This document shows positions 1 to 10,759 of a DNA stretch of 64,000 nucleotides, in pieces. Source of the DNA: Eucommia ulmoides (lineage: Eukaryota > Streptophyta > Magnoliopsida > Garryales > Eucommiaceae); assembly GCA_016647705.1 (NCBI GenBank), contig CM028339.1, positions 22,184,803-22,248,802 on the forward strand. The letters run 5' to 3'. The notes under the pieces were generated by a model that worked only from the letters and a program-made list of their open reading frames with translations, searched no databases and was not told where the DNA came from. The first letter of the stretch is position 1; the number at the start of each line of letters is the position of its first letter. The position numbers were made by a program, and so were the translations under genes.

Positions 1-193
1 TCTCCAAAAGAAAACATCTATGTATTTTCACTCGTGTGACAAGTCATGTATTCTAATCCTTCGTACCTTCTTACATACATTATTAGATGTAACCACAGTC
101 AATACTAAGGCCCATTGATAAACAAACCAGAAACACAGATACGAACATATAAATCCCATACTCGGAGAACTAAGAATATGAAAAGGAACTCAC

Positions 194-442
194 GATTATA
201 ATCAGCCAAATCAACAACATCATCTTTCTCCTGCCCGAAGACCTAAATTTTCCTGAAAACAAAGGACATGCAATCATAACAGTGAAAACATTGCAAGATC
301 AAGATCAAATTTTCAATGCAACAGAAGCAAGTATCACTAGATTTTGTCCACTGCACCCAGGTTAAGCTCCTATAGTTGCATCTTACATAATAAATATACA
401 ATATACCTTTAATTGCCTTCTTGGAAGTGATTTATTCACCAC
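194..442 (-). CDS. Candidate internal exons of an unrecognised gene
   Basis: Two short stretches on the minus strand have splice-like borders and join in frame. The first (442 to 407) encodes VVNKSLPRRQLK and ends at AAG followed by GTATAT. The second (242 to 194) follows an ATTTAG acceptor, encodes VFGQEKDDVVDLADYN and ends at a GTGAGT donor. The peptide looks protein-like in composition, with no stop across the join, but I do not recognise the family. The gene, if real, would continue to the left of the window. Very short exons of 36 and 49 bases are easily found by chance, so this is a weak call. Confidence 0.22.
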
Positions 443-1486
443 CTTCCATCATATTTTTTTTTTGTATATATATGTATACATGTTGTACCTTTTTGGGTAC
501 AACACATTCTCTTAGTGTTGTGTTGTCTTCACTAAGTGAAAAAACACATTTACATAATAATTAGTTTTACATCAACTATCTCTCTAAAATAAAAAAATAT
601 TAATTGTATCACAAAATTTTTAAAATTATATTTCAAATAACATAATAATCACCAAACTTTTAAAAATTAAAATTAAAATTAACATATTAACCTCCAAAAT
701 TCTAAAAACTAAATTTTAAATACCATAACAACTCCTGAAAAATTTGAAAGTGAAATTTAAATGACACAATAGACCCCATTATTTTTTAAATATTATAAAA
801 TACAAAGCAAATATGCCCATGCAAAAATTGAACCTTACACAGGACCCAAGCTCGACCCAGCCAGGCAGGCAGTCGGTCTATCGGCAGCGCATGTGGCTTT
901 ATTTATTTTATAGTATTTAGCCAACTTTCTATCCATATCAGTTCAACACTCGAGGGGACTTACATTCAAGAGGTAATTCGAGTCTTAATAAATGATTATT
1001 CATATTCTTTAGTTACTAATGTGGAATCACCAACACAACACATCAATTAACAACTTCAAGTGGGTTCTTTAATAAACAATTTTAATTCATCTCTTAAATG
1101 ATTTTTACAAAAATAAATATATCACATTCATTTCCTCACCAATGAGAATATATTGGTATATTCATATGTCTCAAATTAAGATTGAGTCCTAAAAATAATT
1201 AGGTCATAAAATATCCAAAAACATACTTTCATATAATAATACCCACTTGAGATTTGGTGCAAATTTGAATGAAAAAACAATCTCACATTACTTGTGGGAG
1301 AAAAACTTGAGCAATATATAAGACTCCAAGTTGAGAATAAAGTGTAAGCCCTTTGAGCATACAATCTTTTGTGCATTATGAGGGTTCTATAATTAATCAC
1401 ACAAGTGTGATGCTGATGCCATCATCATCCAACATAAATACTTAAACTTTTTTTTTTTTTTTTTTTCCATTTAATAACCTATAAGT
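443..1486. other. AT-rich intergenic DNA
   Basis: No convincing coding region, RNA gene or bordered transposon was seen. The stretch is AT-rich with homopolymer runs, including a run of more than 20 T at about 1449-1466. Short open frames here have no recognisable protein character. Confidence 0.6.
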
Positions 1487-1490
1487 TTGT

Positions 1491-1653
1491 AGTAAACATT
1501 CACTAAATTTTCATATCTTGAATCTACACAATTTAAGCTTAGTAAACATTTACTAAATCTACATATCCTGAATATGCACAATATATGGTTAGTGAATGTT
1601 CACTACATTTTCATATCATAAATTTGTATAATACATGTTTGGTGAATGTTCAC
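1491..1653. repeat. 50-bp tandem repeat, about 3.3 copies
   Basis: Units begin at 1491, 1541, 1591 and 1641, exactly 50 bases apart, each starting AGTAAACATT or AGTGAATGTT and containing TTTTCATATC or a variant. The last copy is partial. 1654-1915 beyond it holds nothing recognisable. Confidence 0.8.
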
Positions 1654-1915
1654 ATCGTTTCCTAAATATATCTTTAACTGCTCTGAATATCTAGTTAACG
1701 TTAACTATGAAACTATTCATGTCATAATGATTTAATTATATTTAATTAATAATTCCAATAATTTCCACCAATAAAATATAATATATTAAAAAACATAAAA
1801 ATATATTTGGAATAAGAGAAATATGACCCAAAATTGTCATATCTTTCTTACACTATAAGAATTACATTTGTAGGTAAGACTTTCTATAACTCGTATCTTA
1901 TTATTGAAAACACCC

Positions 1916-2465
1916 TGTCATGGACTTACTTTTCCCAAAATAACAATGCGGCACTTAGCCCGATTCCAACCCCTTGGCAATGTTAAATCAGCCTTGCCAA
2001 AACCATCAACCAAACAAAAGTATAGGAATAAAGAAGCAAGGAAGGTTACAGAAAGCTAGAAAGCTCTGTAAAGAGGTAAAGAATAAGAGATCTTAGGCGA
2101 ATGAGAAGCTTGTATTGTTATTCTCAACTTGGCGAGGAGAAAATGAACCCTCTTCTCCTTATATAGGCCAAGGACCTTACAATGGACGGTCGAGATAGGT
2201 CGAGATCGTTTCAATCTAATGGCTACAATCAATCATCTTGATTATTCCTAGTAGATATTTACAAGGAAAATTCTAGAGTGAGAATTGTCTAAAAGGTTGG
2301 GGAAGAGTGTAGAGTGGTCGAGAGTACTCTAGAACTATCTAAAATATTCTAGAAACTATGGAGCCTCCATGATAACCCTTTTTCACACCCTTATATATAG
2401 AAGACCTGACTTCTATACTTAGATAATTCCCCAAGTAAGAGTTCTAATTTGTAAGGGACGTTATA
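1916..2465 (-). repeat. 3' LTR of the chromovirus
   Basis: About 550 bp, colinear with 24475-25012. Both share stretches such as AACCAAACAAA, GAAAGCTAGAAAGCT and CTTATATAGGCC, the last probably containing the TATA box on the minus strand. The LTR ends with TGTCA at the left edge; the other terminal dinucleotide has drifted to TA. Just inside it, 2466-2477 reads GTTGGGAGAAAA on the minus strand, a suitable polypurine tract. Confidence 0.9.
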
Positions 2466-2527
2466 TTTTCTCCCAACTATTCTCGTGACATCCTCGTTGC
2501 GCTTTCATCCTTGAACATTTGGATGTG

Positions 2528-2686
2528 CTATGTGAATTTCCACAATAGGTATTCGTGTTCCCTGCTTGCTTCGCTATTCGAAAGGTTCTTCCACTTAACC
2601 AAATACTTGTGGTAGTTTGGCATACCTCTCCTTTGTATGACCCGATCGGCTAGTATAAAATCAACCCCTTTTACAAAAGAGGTTAT
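2528..2686 (-). pseudogene. Chromodomain end of chromovirus integrase
   Basis: The minus-strand translation contains YHKYLVKWKNLS followed by a degraded EASREHEYLLWKF, the typical end of a retroviral-type chromodomain (usual form YLVKWKGL..EATWE..LW.F). Chromodomains of this type direct integration by reading histone marks. The piece is separated from the rest of integrase, which resumes at 18484, by the Copia insertion whose 5' edge is at 2687. The open frame runs about 9 codons into the Copia LTR, an accident of the insertion. The Trp expected after EA is Arg-like here, so the domain is probably non-functional. Confidence 0.8.
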
Positions 2687-3157
2687 TGTTGATTCCAAGA
2701 TTTTGATGGACAATTAAGTATTGATATTTTTGGTGGAACTAATGAGTTTATTGAGTGGTTCAATGTAAAAGTTCTATTGTTGATATTATCATAAAGAAAT
2801 TGCTAAAGATACTAAGGATGCAAAGAGACAGACAGAAGATATGGACATTAAGAGATTAAAAACTCAGAAGAATCTAGGTGAAAACAACTCAAGTCATTTT
2901 TTACTCTTAATATATCCAGATTAGGATCACATATGACACAAAAATGATTTATATTTATGTGTGTTTTTATTAGGGTCTTAATTACTTCACATATTTGCTC
3001 CAATGTGAAATTGAAAAAAAAATTGACCTAAGAAAGATTAGTGTTTAATATTGATTAATAGTTTCAATTTAGTTAACTGAGAAAAGAAATCGGTTAAAGG
3101 GTTCAAAAGGTCGAAGATTGGAATTAAAATGAATTAAGGAGTAAAAGTTCCAACACT

Positions 3158-3540
3158 GATCGGTCAACCGACTAATAAGGTTCGGTCAACCGATGGGCGT
3201 AGGTTGGTAATTGGAGAAGTCTTTGAATTGATCGGCCAACCGACCAAGAGAGATCGGTCAATCGATGACTGATAAGTAAACTCTCTGAATTGATCGGTCA
3301 ACCGACAAACAAAGATTAGTTAACCGATGGCTAATAAGTAAACTCTCTGAATCGATCGGTCAACCGATTATTGATGATTGGTCAACTGACCAAGGGCAAA
3401 AAATGACCTGGAAAACATCCTGAATTGATAGATCAATCGACCCATAAGGGATTGATTAACCGACTAGCGTATGAAAATGGCTAGGGCTACAACCTGAAGG
3501 GATCGGTCGATCGATGGTGGATTGGTTGGTCAACCAATTG
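3158..3540 (+). repeat. Array of TCGGTCAACCGA-type palindromes in LTR U3
   Basis: About a dozen copies of the motif GATCGGTCAACCGA and close variants, arranged mostly in pairs separated by CTCTCTGAATCGATC-like spacers. Arms TCGGT and ACCGA are reverse complements with a two-base centre. The same array is in the other LTR at 14734-15090, and related arrays with changed cores occur at 60258-60572 and 62650-62880. Confidence 0.9.
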
Positions 3541-3640
3541 GGAAGTTTCAGGATTTGAGGATTTGATCCAAAAGTAGCCGTTACTAGCAATTTTTTTTGC
3601 TGATATCTTAGAGATATTCTGGGGATTTGAACATATTATA

Positions 3641-6333
3641 TGTAAGACCCTGACTTAGCACGTACGTCATTTTAGTTATATTTTGGAGCAATTGGGAAAA
3701 ATATGGGGTAGAATTGAATTAATTATTATCTGAATTAAAAGTTTAGGGGGGGCGAATTGTAAATTTGTATTCATTGAATCCAACCCTTAGGATTCAAATG
3801 GTCTTTCAATTGATAACATGTAAACCTTTAGGGGTGAAATTACAATTTGAAGGAAAATTATAAAATGGTAATTTGGGCTAAAATAGGAATTAAAGAAATT
3901 TGGGGGGAGGAAGGAGTAATTAGAGTAAAATATTTATATATATATATATACACGCATACGATGGGTGCTGAGAGAACAACCGGATCGGAGAGGGGAAGGA
4001 TCGAGATTCATTGACGTGGCAAGCTAGGAGTACACCAATCCACCTAAAACATGCAATTGTGATATTTGAAACAGGGAATCGTGATCTTCAACGGAGGAAA
4101 AGAAAAAAGAAGAAGTAGAAACTGGAAAACAGAGGAGAAAGAGAGGGGAGGTTCGGCGGTCAGGGGGTGGTGAGATCCGACGATCGGAGGTGTGAGTGAT
4201 TCGTTCGGATCGTTGATCGATCGTCGGTAGTGCCGACGATGTGAGGTCCCGTTCAGTACTGACGGTGTGGAGTGTCGACGGGGTATTTGTCACGGTTTCG
4301 TCGGAGGTTGCCGTCGGTCAATACGGCGGTGGGCTATTCAGCAGCCGACAGTGGTGAGCGGGGTTGACGGTAAGCTTCCGGTGGCTGTCGTTGACGTTGG
4401 GATATGTGTGTGTATTTTCTGCTCTGAACAGTTTATGTTCTTTCTCGTGGTGTGTAGTGCGACGGTGACGATCAGCGGCGTGGGTGGCTCTACTCCATCG
4501 GTACATGTCGACCCTACAAGGTGTGAGCGTGTTGTGGGTGCATGGGGTTGCCGGAGTTTCCGCCGGAAAATTAGAGAGAGAAAGAACAGTGCGTACATGG
4601 TGGGTGGGACGGTCGGCAGTGCATGGAAGAGTGTGGGTTATCCGATTGATGGTGCGTGTGTCCGGTCGGTGGGACGGCGAGGCTTGATCGACGGTGAGAC
4701 GTCGGCGGCGGCGGCGCGACGGCGAGATGTCATCGACGGCGGCGAGACAGCGTAACAGGAAGCATGAATACAAACCAGGGAAAGGAAAAAAAAAAACGGG
4801 AAGAAGAAAGGGGAGAAGAAGAAAAGGGAAATTTTTTTCGTAAACCCCCCCCAATAAAAATCCAAATATCATTCTCACGACCAACGGACGATTCGAAGCA
4901 GGTAAAATCTAAATCAATTACCATTATTGTTAAATTGAAATAGTAGCAAACGGGATTATAATCTAGAGTCGTTAATTTTACTAATTTTTGTCATCATCCC
5001 TATTAACAAACGCGTACAATAATTATTAACGAAACGGAATTTACCGGATACCAATTATTCGTAATAAAAAGTGTGTACCGGGGGAGGGGGGGGGATTACG
5101 GAATTTAGGGCCCGCATTGCATGATTTGGTTATTTTACATAAAATATTAATTTAGGCTCTATCGTTATTAGGTTCGCGGGCACCGGAGTACCGGTAGGGA
5201 ATAAGCGGTTAAGTCTACAAAAATGGATATTAAGGTGAGTGTACTATCTTCTTACTGAACTATTTCCTATGAATATACATGATGAAATATGTGATTATTT
5301 AAACTATATGAATTTATAAATGATATGGATCAACCAGGATTTGAATAAGTTGGTAAACTGAATTTCGATAGTTTTAAAAAAGAAACTGAAAATGAATTTT
5401 TTGCTGGATTTGGTGAAATTAGACGGCATTTTTAAAAAGAGAATAGAAAACATCTATTTCTCTAGAAATGCCTGGTTTTCTAAAAATAAAAAAATAAATG
5501 GTGGAAAAGTGGTATTGATAAAATCAGACATTTTCTTTAAAAAAAGATATAAAATATGATTTTTGAATTTAAAAGCTAGTTTGAGAAAAGTGGTAGACGT
5601 GGTGATTTGACGATTTTGAGTAAGTGATATTTATTGAGTTACGATTCGATGATAGTGTATTTGATTTTGACGATGCCATGACTGTTCTCCCCGAAAGGGG
5701 TGTGGATTATATTTCTCCCCGTAAAGGGTGTGAATTGTATTTCTCCCCAAAAAGGGGTGTGGATATTTCATAGGAAGGCATTCCTATGAATGTTACGGTA
5801 CCGTTGCAACTCCCAATCGTGAGGTTAAAACGATCACTAGGGCTGGCCAGTGTGTGTGTGTTGGAGGTGTGTGTTTGAGATTGGTGCTTGAGATGTGGTG
5901 TTTTACGTATATTGGTATGGTTTTATACTAAATGGATTTGGATGGAATTTATCTGTATCACTTTATTTTCATTGCTTATATACTTGTGCTTGATTCATAT
6001 TAAGTTGTGGAAATATTTTGAACGTATTAATATTTTTAAAAACGTTTTACTAAGAAGACAGTACCCTCGCAGGTACAACAGCTAGGAGTCGGTCCCCTAC
6101 TGGCACTAAGTAGAGCTACATGATGGAGTCGTATGGACGTTTGAGAGAAACTGTCAAAGGGAATAAAAACAAAAGGTTCATGAATAATTTCGGGACGGGT
6201 GTGTCCCTCATAGTAGATGTTTGTATTACACCGTACGTGTATATTGTCATTCATTGTAAATTTGGGGATTGGTGATATCATGTTGTAGTCACGCCAGCCT
6301 CGGGATGGCGGGTGTCTGGGACGGGTTGTGACA
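3641..6333 (+). mobile_element. Solo LTR, 2.7 kb, Ty3 Del/Tekay-like
   Basis: It begins TGTAAGACCCTGACTTAGCA and ends GGACGGGTTGTGACA, with a perfect 5-bp duplication TTATA at 3636-3640 and 6334-6338. No internal domain is present, so this is a solo LTR left by recombination between two LTRs. The length and the TGTAA..CCC/..GGGTTGTGACA ends fit Del/Tekay chromoviruses; the lineage is inferred from these ends only. A TATA-rich promoter-like tract is at 3938-3952. Open frames of up to 188 codons at 4267-4924 overlap on both strands in a GC-rich leader and have no protein character; I treat them as noise. Confidence 0.92.
5684..5772 (+). repeat. Triplicated hairpin unit in the solo LTR
   Basis: Three near-identical units of about 30 bases, each with TTCTCCCC, a short linker and AGGGGTGTG. 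CCCCGAAAGGGG and variants can fold as a hairpin. Confidence 0.7.
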
Positions 6334-7803
6334 TTATAGATATATAATTCTTATTTAGATGTCCCTATAGATATGATTCACTTATTTTAAGTGTTTCTCA
6401 AATTGGTATATTTAATACTTCCTATCTAGTTTAATTTGATATTGAGAAATGTTTGGGGGACTTAATTGGATATTTTAAAAGTTATAATTAAGTGAATTAA
6501 ACCAAGATTAAGTTATATTGATATACGGGGTCTATATGAGTATTTAAATGTCATATCTTGTGGGAACTAGTCGTTAGAGGGCCTGTTTCAAATCTGTTTA
6601 AATAAACCTGCGTTTTTCACATATCAATATTCACTTCTATCAAGAACAATAAGTTCCTAAACTTTCTGAGAGTTATTATTCTAATATTATACTGAGATAT
6701 TATCGTGGGATTATTCTGGTGTTGAAGTTCTTGAGTTAAAGTGCTAATTGATTTGGCATCACCGATCTAAGTTGTCTAGTAATATAATTTGCATTCTTCC
6801 GGTATTTTCCTGGTGAGATTGTTCCAAACTTTCATTCTTTGTTGTGATTATTTATTATTATGCTTACTTGGATTTTAGATCTTGTGAAATTATTTTTGAA
6901 CTTTACAGTGCACGAAAAATCATTTTAAAATATTTTTTGTGGTAATCTGGTTGCGTGCTTGAGTATGTGCTACCCGCTTATTTTATAATCAGATTTTAAA
7001 TTTCTCAGTTAATTTTATCACTAGTAAATTTGGGACATTAGTTAAGTTTTAATTGATTTGAGGTGATAGAGGCTCCTAGTGGGAAGAAACTTATCGATTT
7101 TTGTAATTGGTGAGTTTTGTGCGGATTAGATATTGTTGGGAATATCTGATCAGGGGTAGATGGGTTTCAATCTCTTCCGGTAAAGAGACTAAGGTTTATT
7201 CTTTACCTAAGGCATAAAAACGTTAGGTTACTTTTTTTCTTTGAAAAGAGATAGGTATGATTCTTTCTTATTAGAATTAATTGAGTTTGATTTGTAACGA
7301 TTCCATCTTTACTGGTGGAAATGATACTTGGAGTGTTTTTGGTGAGGTTTGATTCTTAACCTAAGTATAAAATAATTATGTTAATCTTTAGCCTATTAAA
7401 AAAATAGAGGTTTTTCCTTAACCTACGAAATGGAAATTGTAAAGGTTGATTTTGAGCCTGTAAATGAATCATTGTGTAAAAGTTTAGTTCTTACACGTTT
7501 AAAGGAATCTTAGTGGTTTTGTGGGTGCGAATCTCCATGAAGGCTCGGAGGACTGGATTAGCCAAGAGTAGTTTGGTGAACCAAGATATATCGAGGTGTT
7601 CTGCATTGTTACTTTATTTATTTATTGTTGTTTGGGTGTGCATCTAGAGTTAATTACACTTATTCGCTGCTATATAAAGATAATAATTGATTTATGATTA
7701 AATTAATTATTTAAAAATTTAAGTGTTGAAGATAATTATTTGCTTTAATTTTTATAGCTACCCAATTCATCCCTCCTCTTGGGTAGATTATTGGGCCAAC
7801 AAT

Positions 7804-7818
7804 TGGTATCAGAGTTGG
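7804..7818 (+). other. Primer-binding site of the SIRE-like element
   Basis: TGGTATCAGAGTTGG starts three bases inside the LTR. It is complementary to the 3' end of initiator-methionine tRNA, the usual primer for plant Copia elements. Confidence 0.9.
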
Positions 7819-7999
7819 TTTAGCTAGATACACTAACTAATAAAGATCACATGGCGCACTCATTAGGCACACTAGGTGAAAGGCGGTCAATGCACTGATC
7901 ATATTTATTTGCAGGTAAAAATTATGCATTCTAGAAGGATAGGATGATTGCATTCCTTCAAGCCACAAATTATGACGTGTGGCTAGCGATTGAGGATGG

Positions 8000-9446
8000 T
8001 GATAGGTGTAAAATACCTATCTATTTCTAAACCGAATTTGCCAGTTTTCGAGTATTATATTAAAGTTTTAATATCTTTTTAAGCTGTTTTTAGAAGTCAG
8101 GTGTAGGGACGTAAACAATCGACAAATTGAGCAAAACGGTGGAAAAAAAGGGTAGCCAAAAGATAAAAAAATAGAGGTTTCAAGAACAATGGAAATCCGC
8201 CTAGGCGAAGTTTCCACCGCCTAGGCAGAATTCCGTCAGAATGCTGGAAGTGCTTAAATGCTGAATTCTGCCTAGGCGAAGTTTCTACCGCCTAGGCGGA
8301 AATCAGTCAGAATGAAAGAAGACGAAGAAGTTACTTCTCCGCCTAGGCGAATAAACCATCGCCTATGCGGATTTCTAACCACCTTAAACTCTGCCTAAGC
8401 GAAGATTCTACCGCCTAGGTGAATTTCGCAGAATAGGGCAAAATATCTGTTTAGATATTTTTAAAACCTTTGGCCTATTTATACCACTTTCCCACGTTTA
8501 AAAAAGGGAGTTGATGATCTCTAACCCTAGTAGAGAGTTTTTAAGCTATATTTTGGAGATCAAGGAGGAGATTCATCATTCGGGCAAAGACGAATCACTT
8601 GTGGATCGATCATTAGCGACTTTGGATCGTTTCACTTTTAGATTTGATCGTTCTTCTTTTATTTTTATCTTTGTAATTACTTTTTCATATCTAATAATGT
8701 TGAATCCCTCTTATTTCGTATGGTATATGGCTAAGATCTTGTAGTATTAGTTAAATGTTACTTAGGTGTAGTTGAAATCATGTAAATGTTAAGTTGAATA
8801 AATTAATATTACTTTAACATGTTGTTTGTCTAAATCCGATTGTGTTTACCGTTATTCTTGATATTATGCTTGTATTAATAAACCAAGAATACGGGGTTTG
8901 ACACTCAGGAGAGGTAATCCTGGATTCGGATTAGGGTAAATGCAACGTGATGTTCTAACGACCTGGGAGGGCGTTAGAACGTATGCAATCCATGACGTTG
9001 GCTAAAGACTCATGCGACCTAGGGTCGTTAAGCCATTGAGGGAGATTTTTTCATTGACACGAAGTCGTGTAATTCCCCGTCTTACACTCGGGAGAGGTAG
9101 CGAAGGAGTTATCGATACAGAGATTGTCAGAATAGATAAAAATCGTTATAACTAACTAAATGACGTCAATTATGCATTATATGAAATAAATCAATACCTA
9201 AGTAATTAGTGTAATTAGAACTAACCTAATAGTTGTCATTTATCTTATTAGATTAAATAGAATACAAACAAATTTTGATTAGTTGAGATAATATGAAACT
9301 ATTTTAATCACAATATTCAACCGAATTACATGTATTCCCAGTGGAACGATATCCGATCTTACAAGATCCATTATATTAAAATTAGACCTTGTATACTTGC
9401 AAGTAGTCAATACTGCGAGGACGATGATGAAATCCTCGCACGTACA
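8000..9446 (+). mobile_element. Solo LTR of an Athila-like family
   Basis: It begins TGATAGGTGTAAAATACC and ends CGCACGTACA, flanked by the perfect 5-bp duplication GATGG (7995-7999 and 9447-9451). It is homologous to the solo LTR at 19225-20808 and to both LTRs of the element at 53835-59532. It includes a palindrome array (8197-8430), a TATA box TATTTATA at about 8477, and the conserved GACACTCGGGAGAGGTA and ATGACGTTGG segments. It sits in the gag gene of the SIRE-like element and is younger than it. Confidence 0.95.
8197..8430 (+). repeat. Array of CCGCCTAGGCGG palindromes in LTR U3
   Basis: About eight copies of the perfect 12-bp palindrome CCGCCTAGGCGG or variants lie within 235 bp, ending about 50 bp upstream of the TATA box. 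The other copies of this LTR family have equivalent arrays built from CCGCGGCGG, CCGCTGCGGCGG or CCTAGGTGG. Confidence 0.85.
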
Positions 9447-10759
9447 GATGGTCCATTTGTCCCTATGAAAAACAGAGTTGCCGAGAAGAAAGAGCAGTTG
9501 ACCCTTTTGATAAACGGAAGCTTTCCATTAATTCTCAGGCTACTAACATTTTGTTTTGCTCTTTAGATGCTAATGAATACTCCTAGATCTCAAGTTGCGG
9601 ATTGGCGAAAGAAATGTGGGACAAATTGTGGGTTACCCACGAAGGGACCAGTTAAGTGAAATAGTAAAAAATCAGCGCCTTAATCCGTCAATTTAAATAT
9701 TCAGAATGGAAGAAGTAGAATCGATTCAAGAGATGCACACATAGTTCAACACTATCTGCAACTATTTGAGTTAAATCGGAAAACCATACTCCATAGAGGA
9801 TAAAGTTCAAAAGATTATAAGATCTTTAACTAAAGTATGGGGACCAAATGTCGCCGTGATTGAGGAAGTTAAGGATCTTGCAAAATATAAAATTGATGAC
9901 CTCACCGGCAACCTAATGAGGCATGAGATGACAATTTGAGGATATGAGGATGACACTGGGAATATAAAAAAGAAGTCCTTGGCAATGAAGGTTCAAAAAA
10001 CTAAGGAAGATGATGACAATGATGATGTGAGTCTAGACAGTGAATAAGAAAAGATGTGGCGCTTCTCATGAGGAATTTTAGAAGATTGAGCCGACTTACA
10101 TTCCGTGGAAGGAGGAATTTCAACATGAACAATGTGGAATGTTACAACTATCACAAGACTGGCCACTTTCAAACCGATTATCCTGAACTGAAGAAAGATT
10201 AGGAAAAAGAGAAGAAAATAAAGGAGAAGAAAAAAGGAAAGAAGAATAAGAAGTCTATGAAAGCTATTTGGGATGATACCAAATTGAGTAGTTTGGAAAA
10301 ATTAGGAAGTGAAGGATCGTCCATGCTTGCACTAATGGCCACTGGTGATGAGGTAACTAAATGTTCAAGTTATTGCCCTTTAGATTTTGATGAATTATTT
10401 GATGTATATCAAGAACTTACGCATGATTATAAAAACCAGTGTTCTAAAATCAATGCCCTTCAAAGTACAATTAACACATTAAACAAGCAAGTAATGGACT
10501 ATGAATCTGAAAATATTGAATTGAAATTTAAGATGTCAGATTTATAGTCAATAGTTCTCAAATTTACCGACGATGAGAATAATTTGAATTTCAGAATTTT
10601 TTTAAACAAAAGCGCTTTCATAATTTTTTTTTCTGAAACCGAAGGTCTTGTTAGATATTTTAAATGTAACTTTGTGGGGGTATACTATTCGTAGATGTTT
10701 TACTAAAATATCTAACTGCAGATAAGTTTGGGTTTCAAAAGGGACTAAAATTATCCCGA

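Larger units (their letters stand above)
2687..7801 (+). repeat. 5' LTR of the SIRE-like element (contains an insertion)
   Basis: It begins TGTTGATTCCAAG and ends GGGCCAACA, aligning end to end with 14272-18478. Sequence from 3641 to 6338 is a later solo LTR plus its duplicated target. The U3 portion holds an array of short palindromes (3158-3540). A TATA-like TTTAAATAAACC lies near 6595 ahead of a conserved CTGCGTTTTTCACATATCA, a plausible transcription start region. Confidence 0.95.
7851..10547 (+). pseudogene. gag of the SIRE-like element, interrupted
   Basis: Coding begins at ATGGCGCAC and reads through NYDVWLAIEDG before being broken by a solo LTR at 8000-9446; it resumes with the duplicated GATGG as DGPFVPMKN. 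A zinc-knuckle remnant CYNYHKTGHFQTDYPELKK is at about 10138, where two cysteines of the expected CX2CX4HX4C have become Tyr. The last part (10257-10547) is an acidic, coiled-coil-like tail with VYQELTHDYKNQCSKINAL, typical of SIRE gag. Several frame changes and stops separate the pieces. The gene would have formed the capsid of the virus-like particle. Confidence 0.85.

Noticed and set aside
3158..3540. Regular palindrome array considered as a CRISPR-like array
   Set aside because: Spacers are not unique, repeats are degenerate, and the array lies in a plant LTR and is duplicated in its partner LTR.
4267..4924. Overlapping long frames on both strands (162 and 188 codons)
   Set aside because: They lie in a GC-rich part of a solo LTR, overlap on opposite strands, and lack any domain-like pattern; best explained by few stop codons in GC-rich DNA.
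8511..8744. 77-codon frame starting MMISNPSREFL
   Set aside because: It lies in the transcribed leader of a solo LTR; the corresponding part of other family copies is not open.
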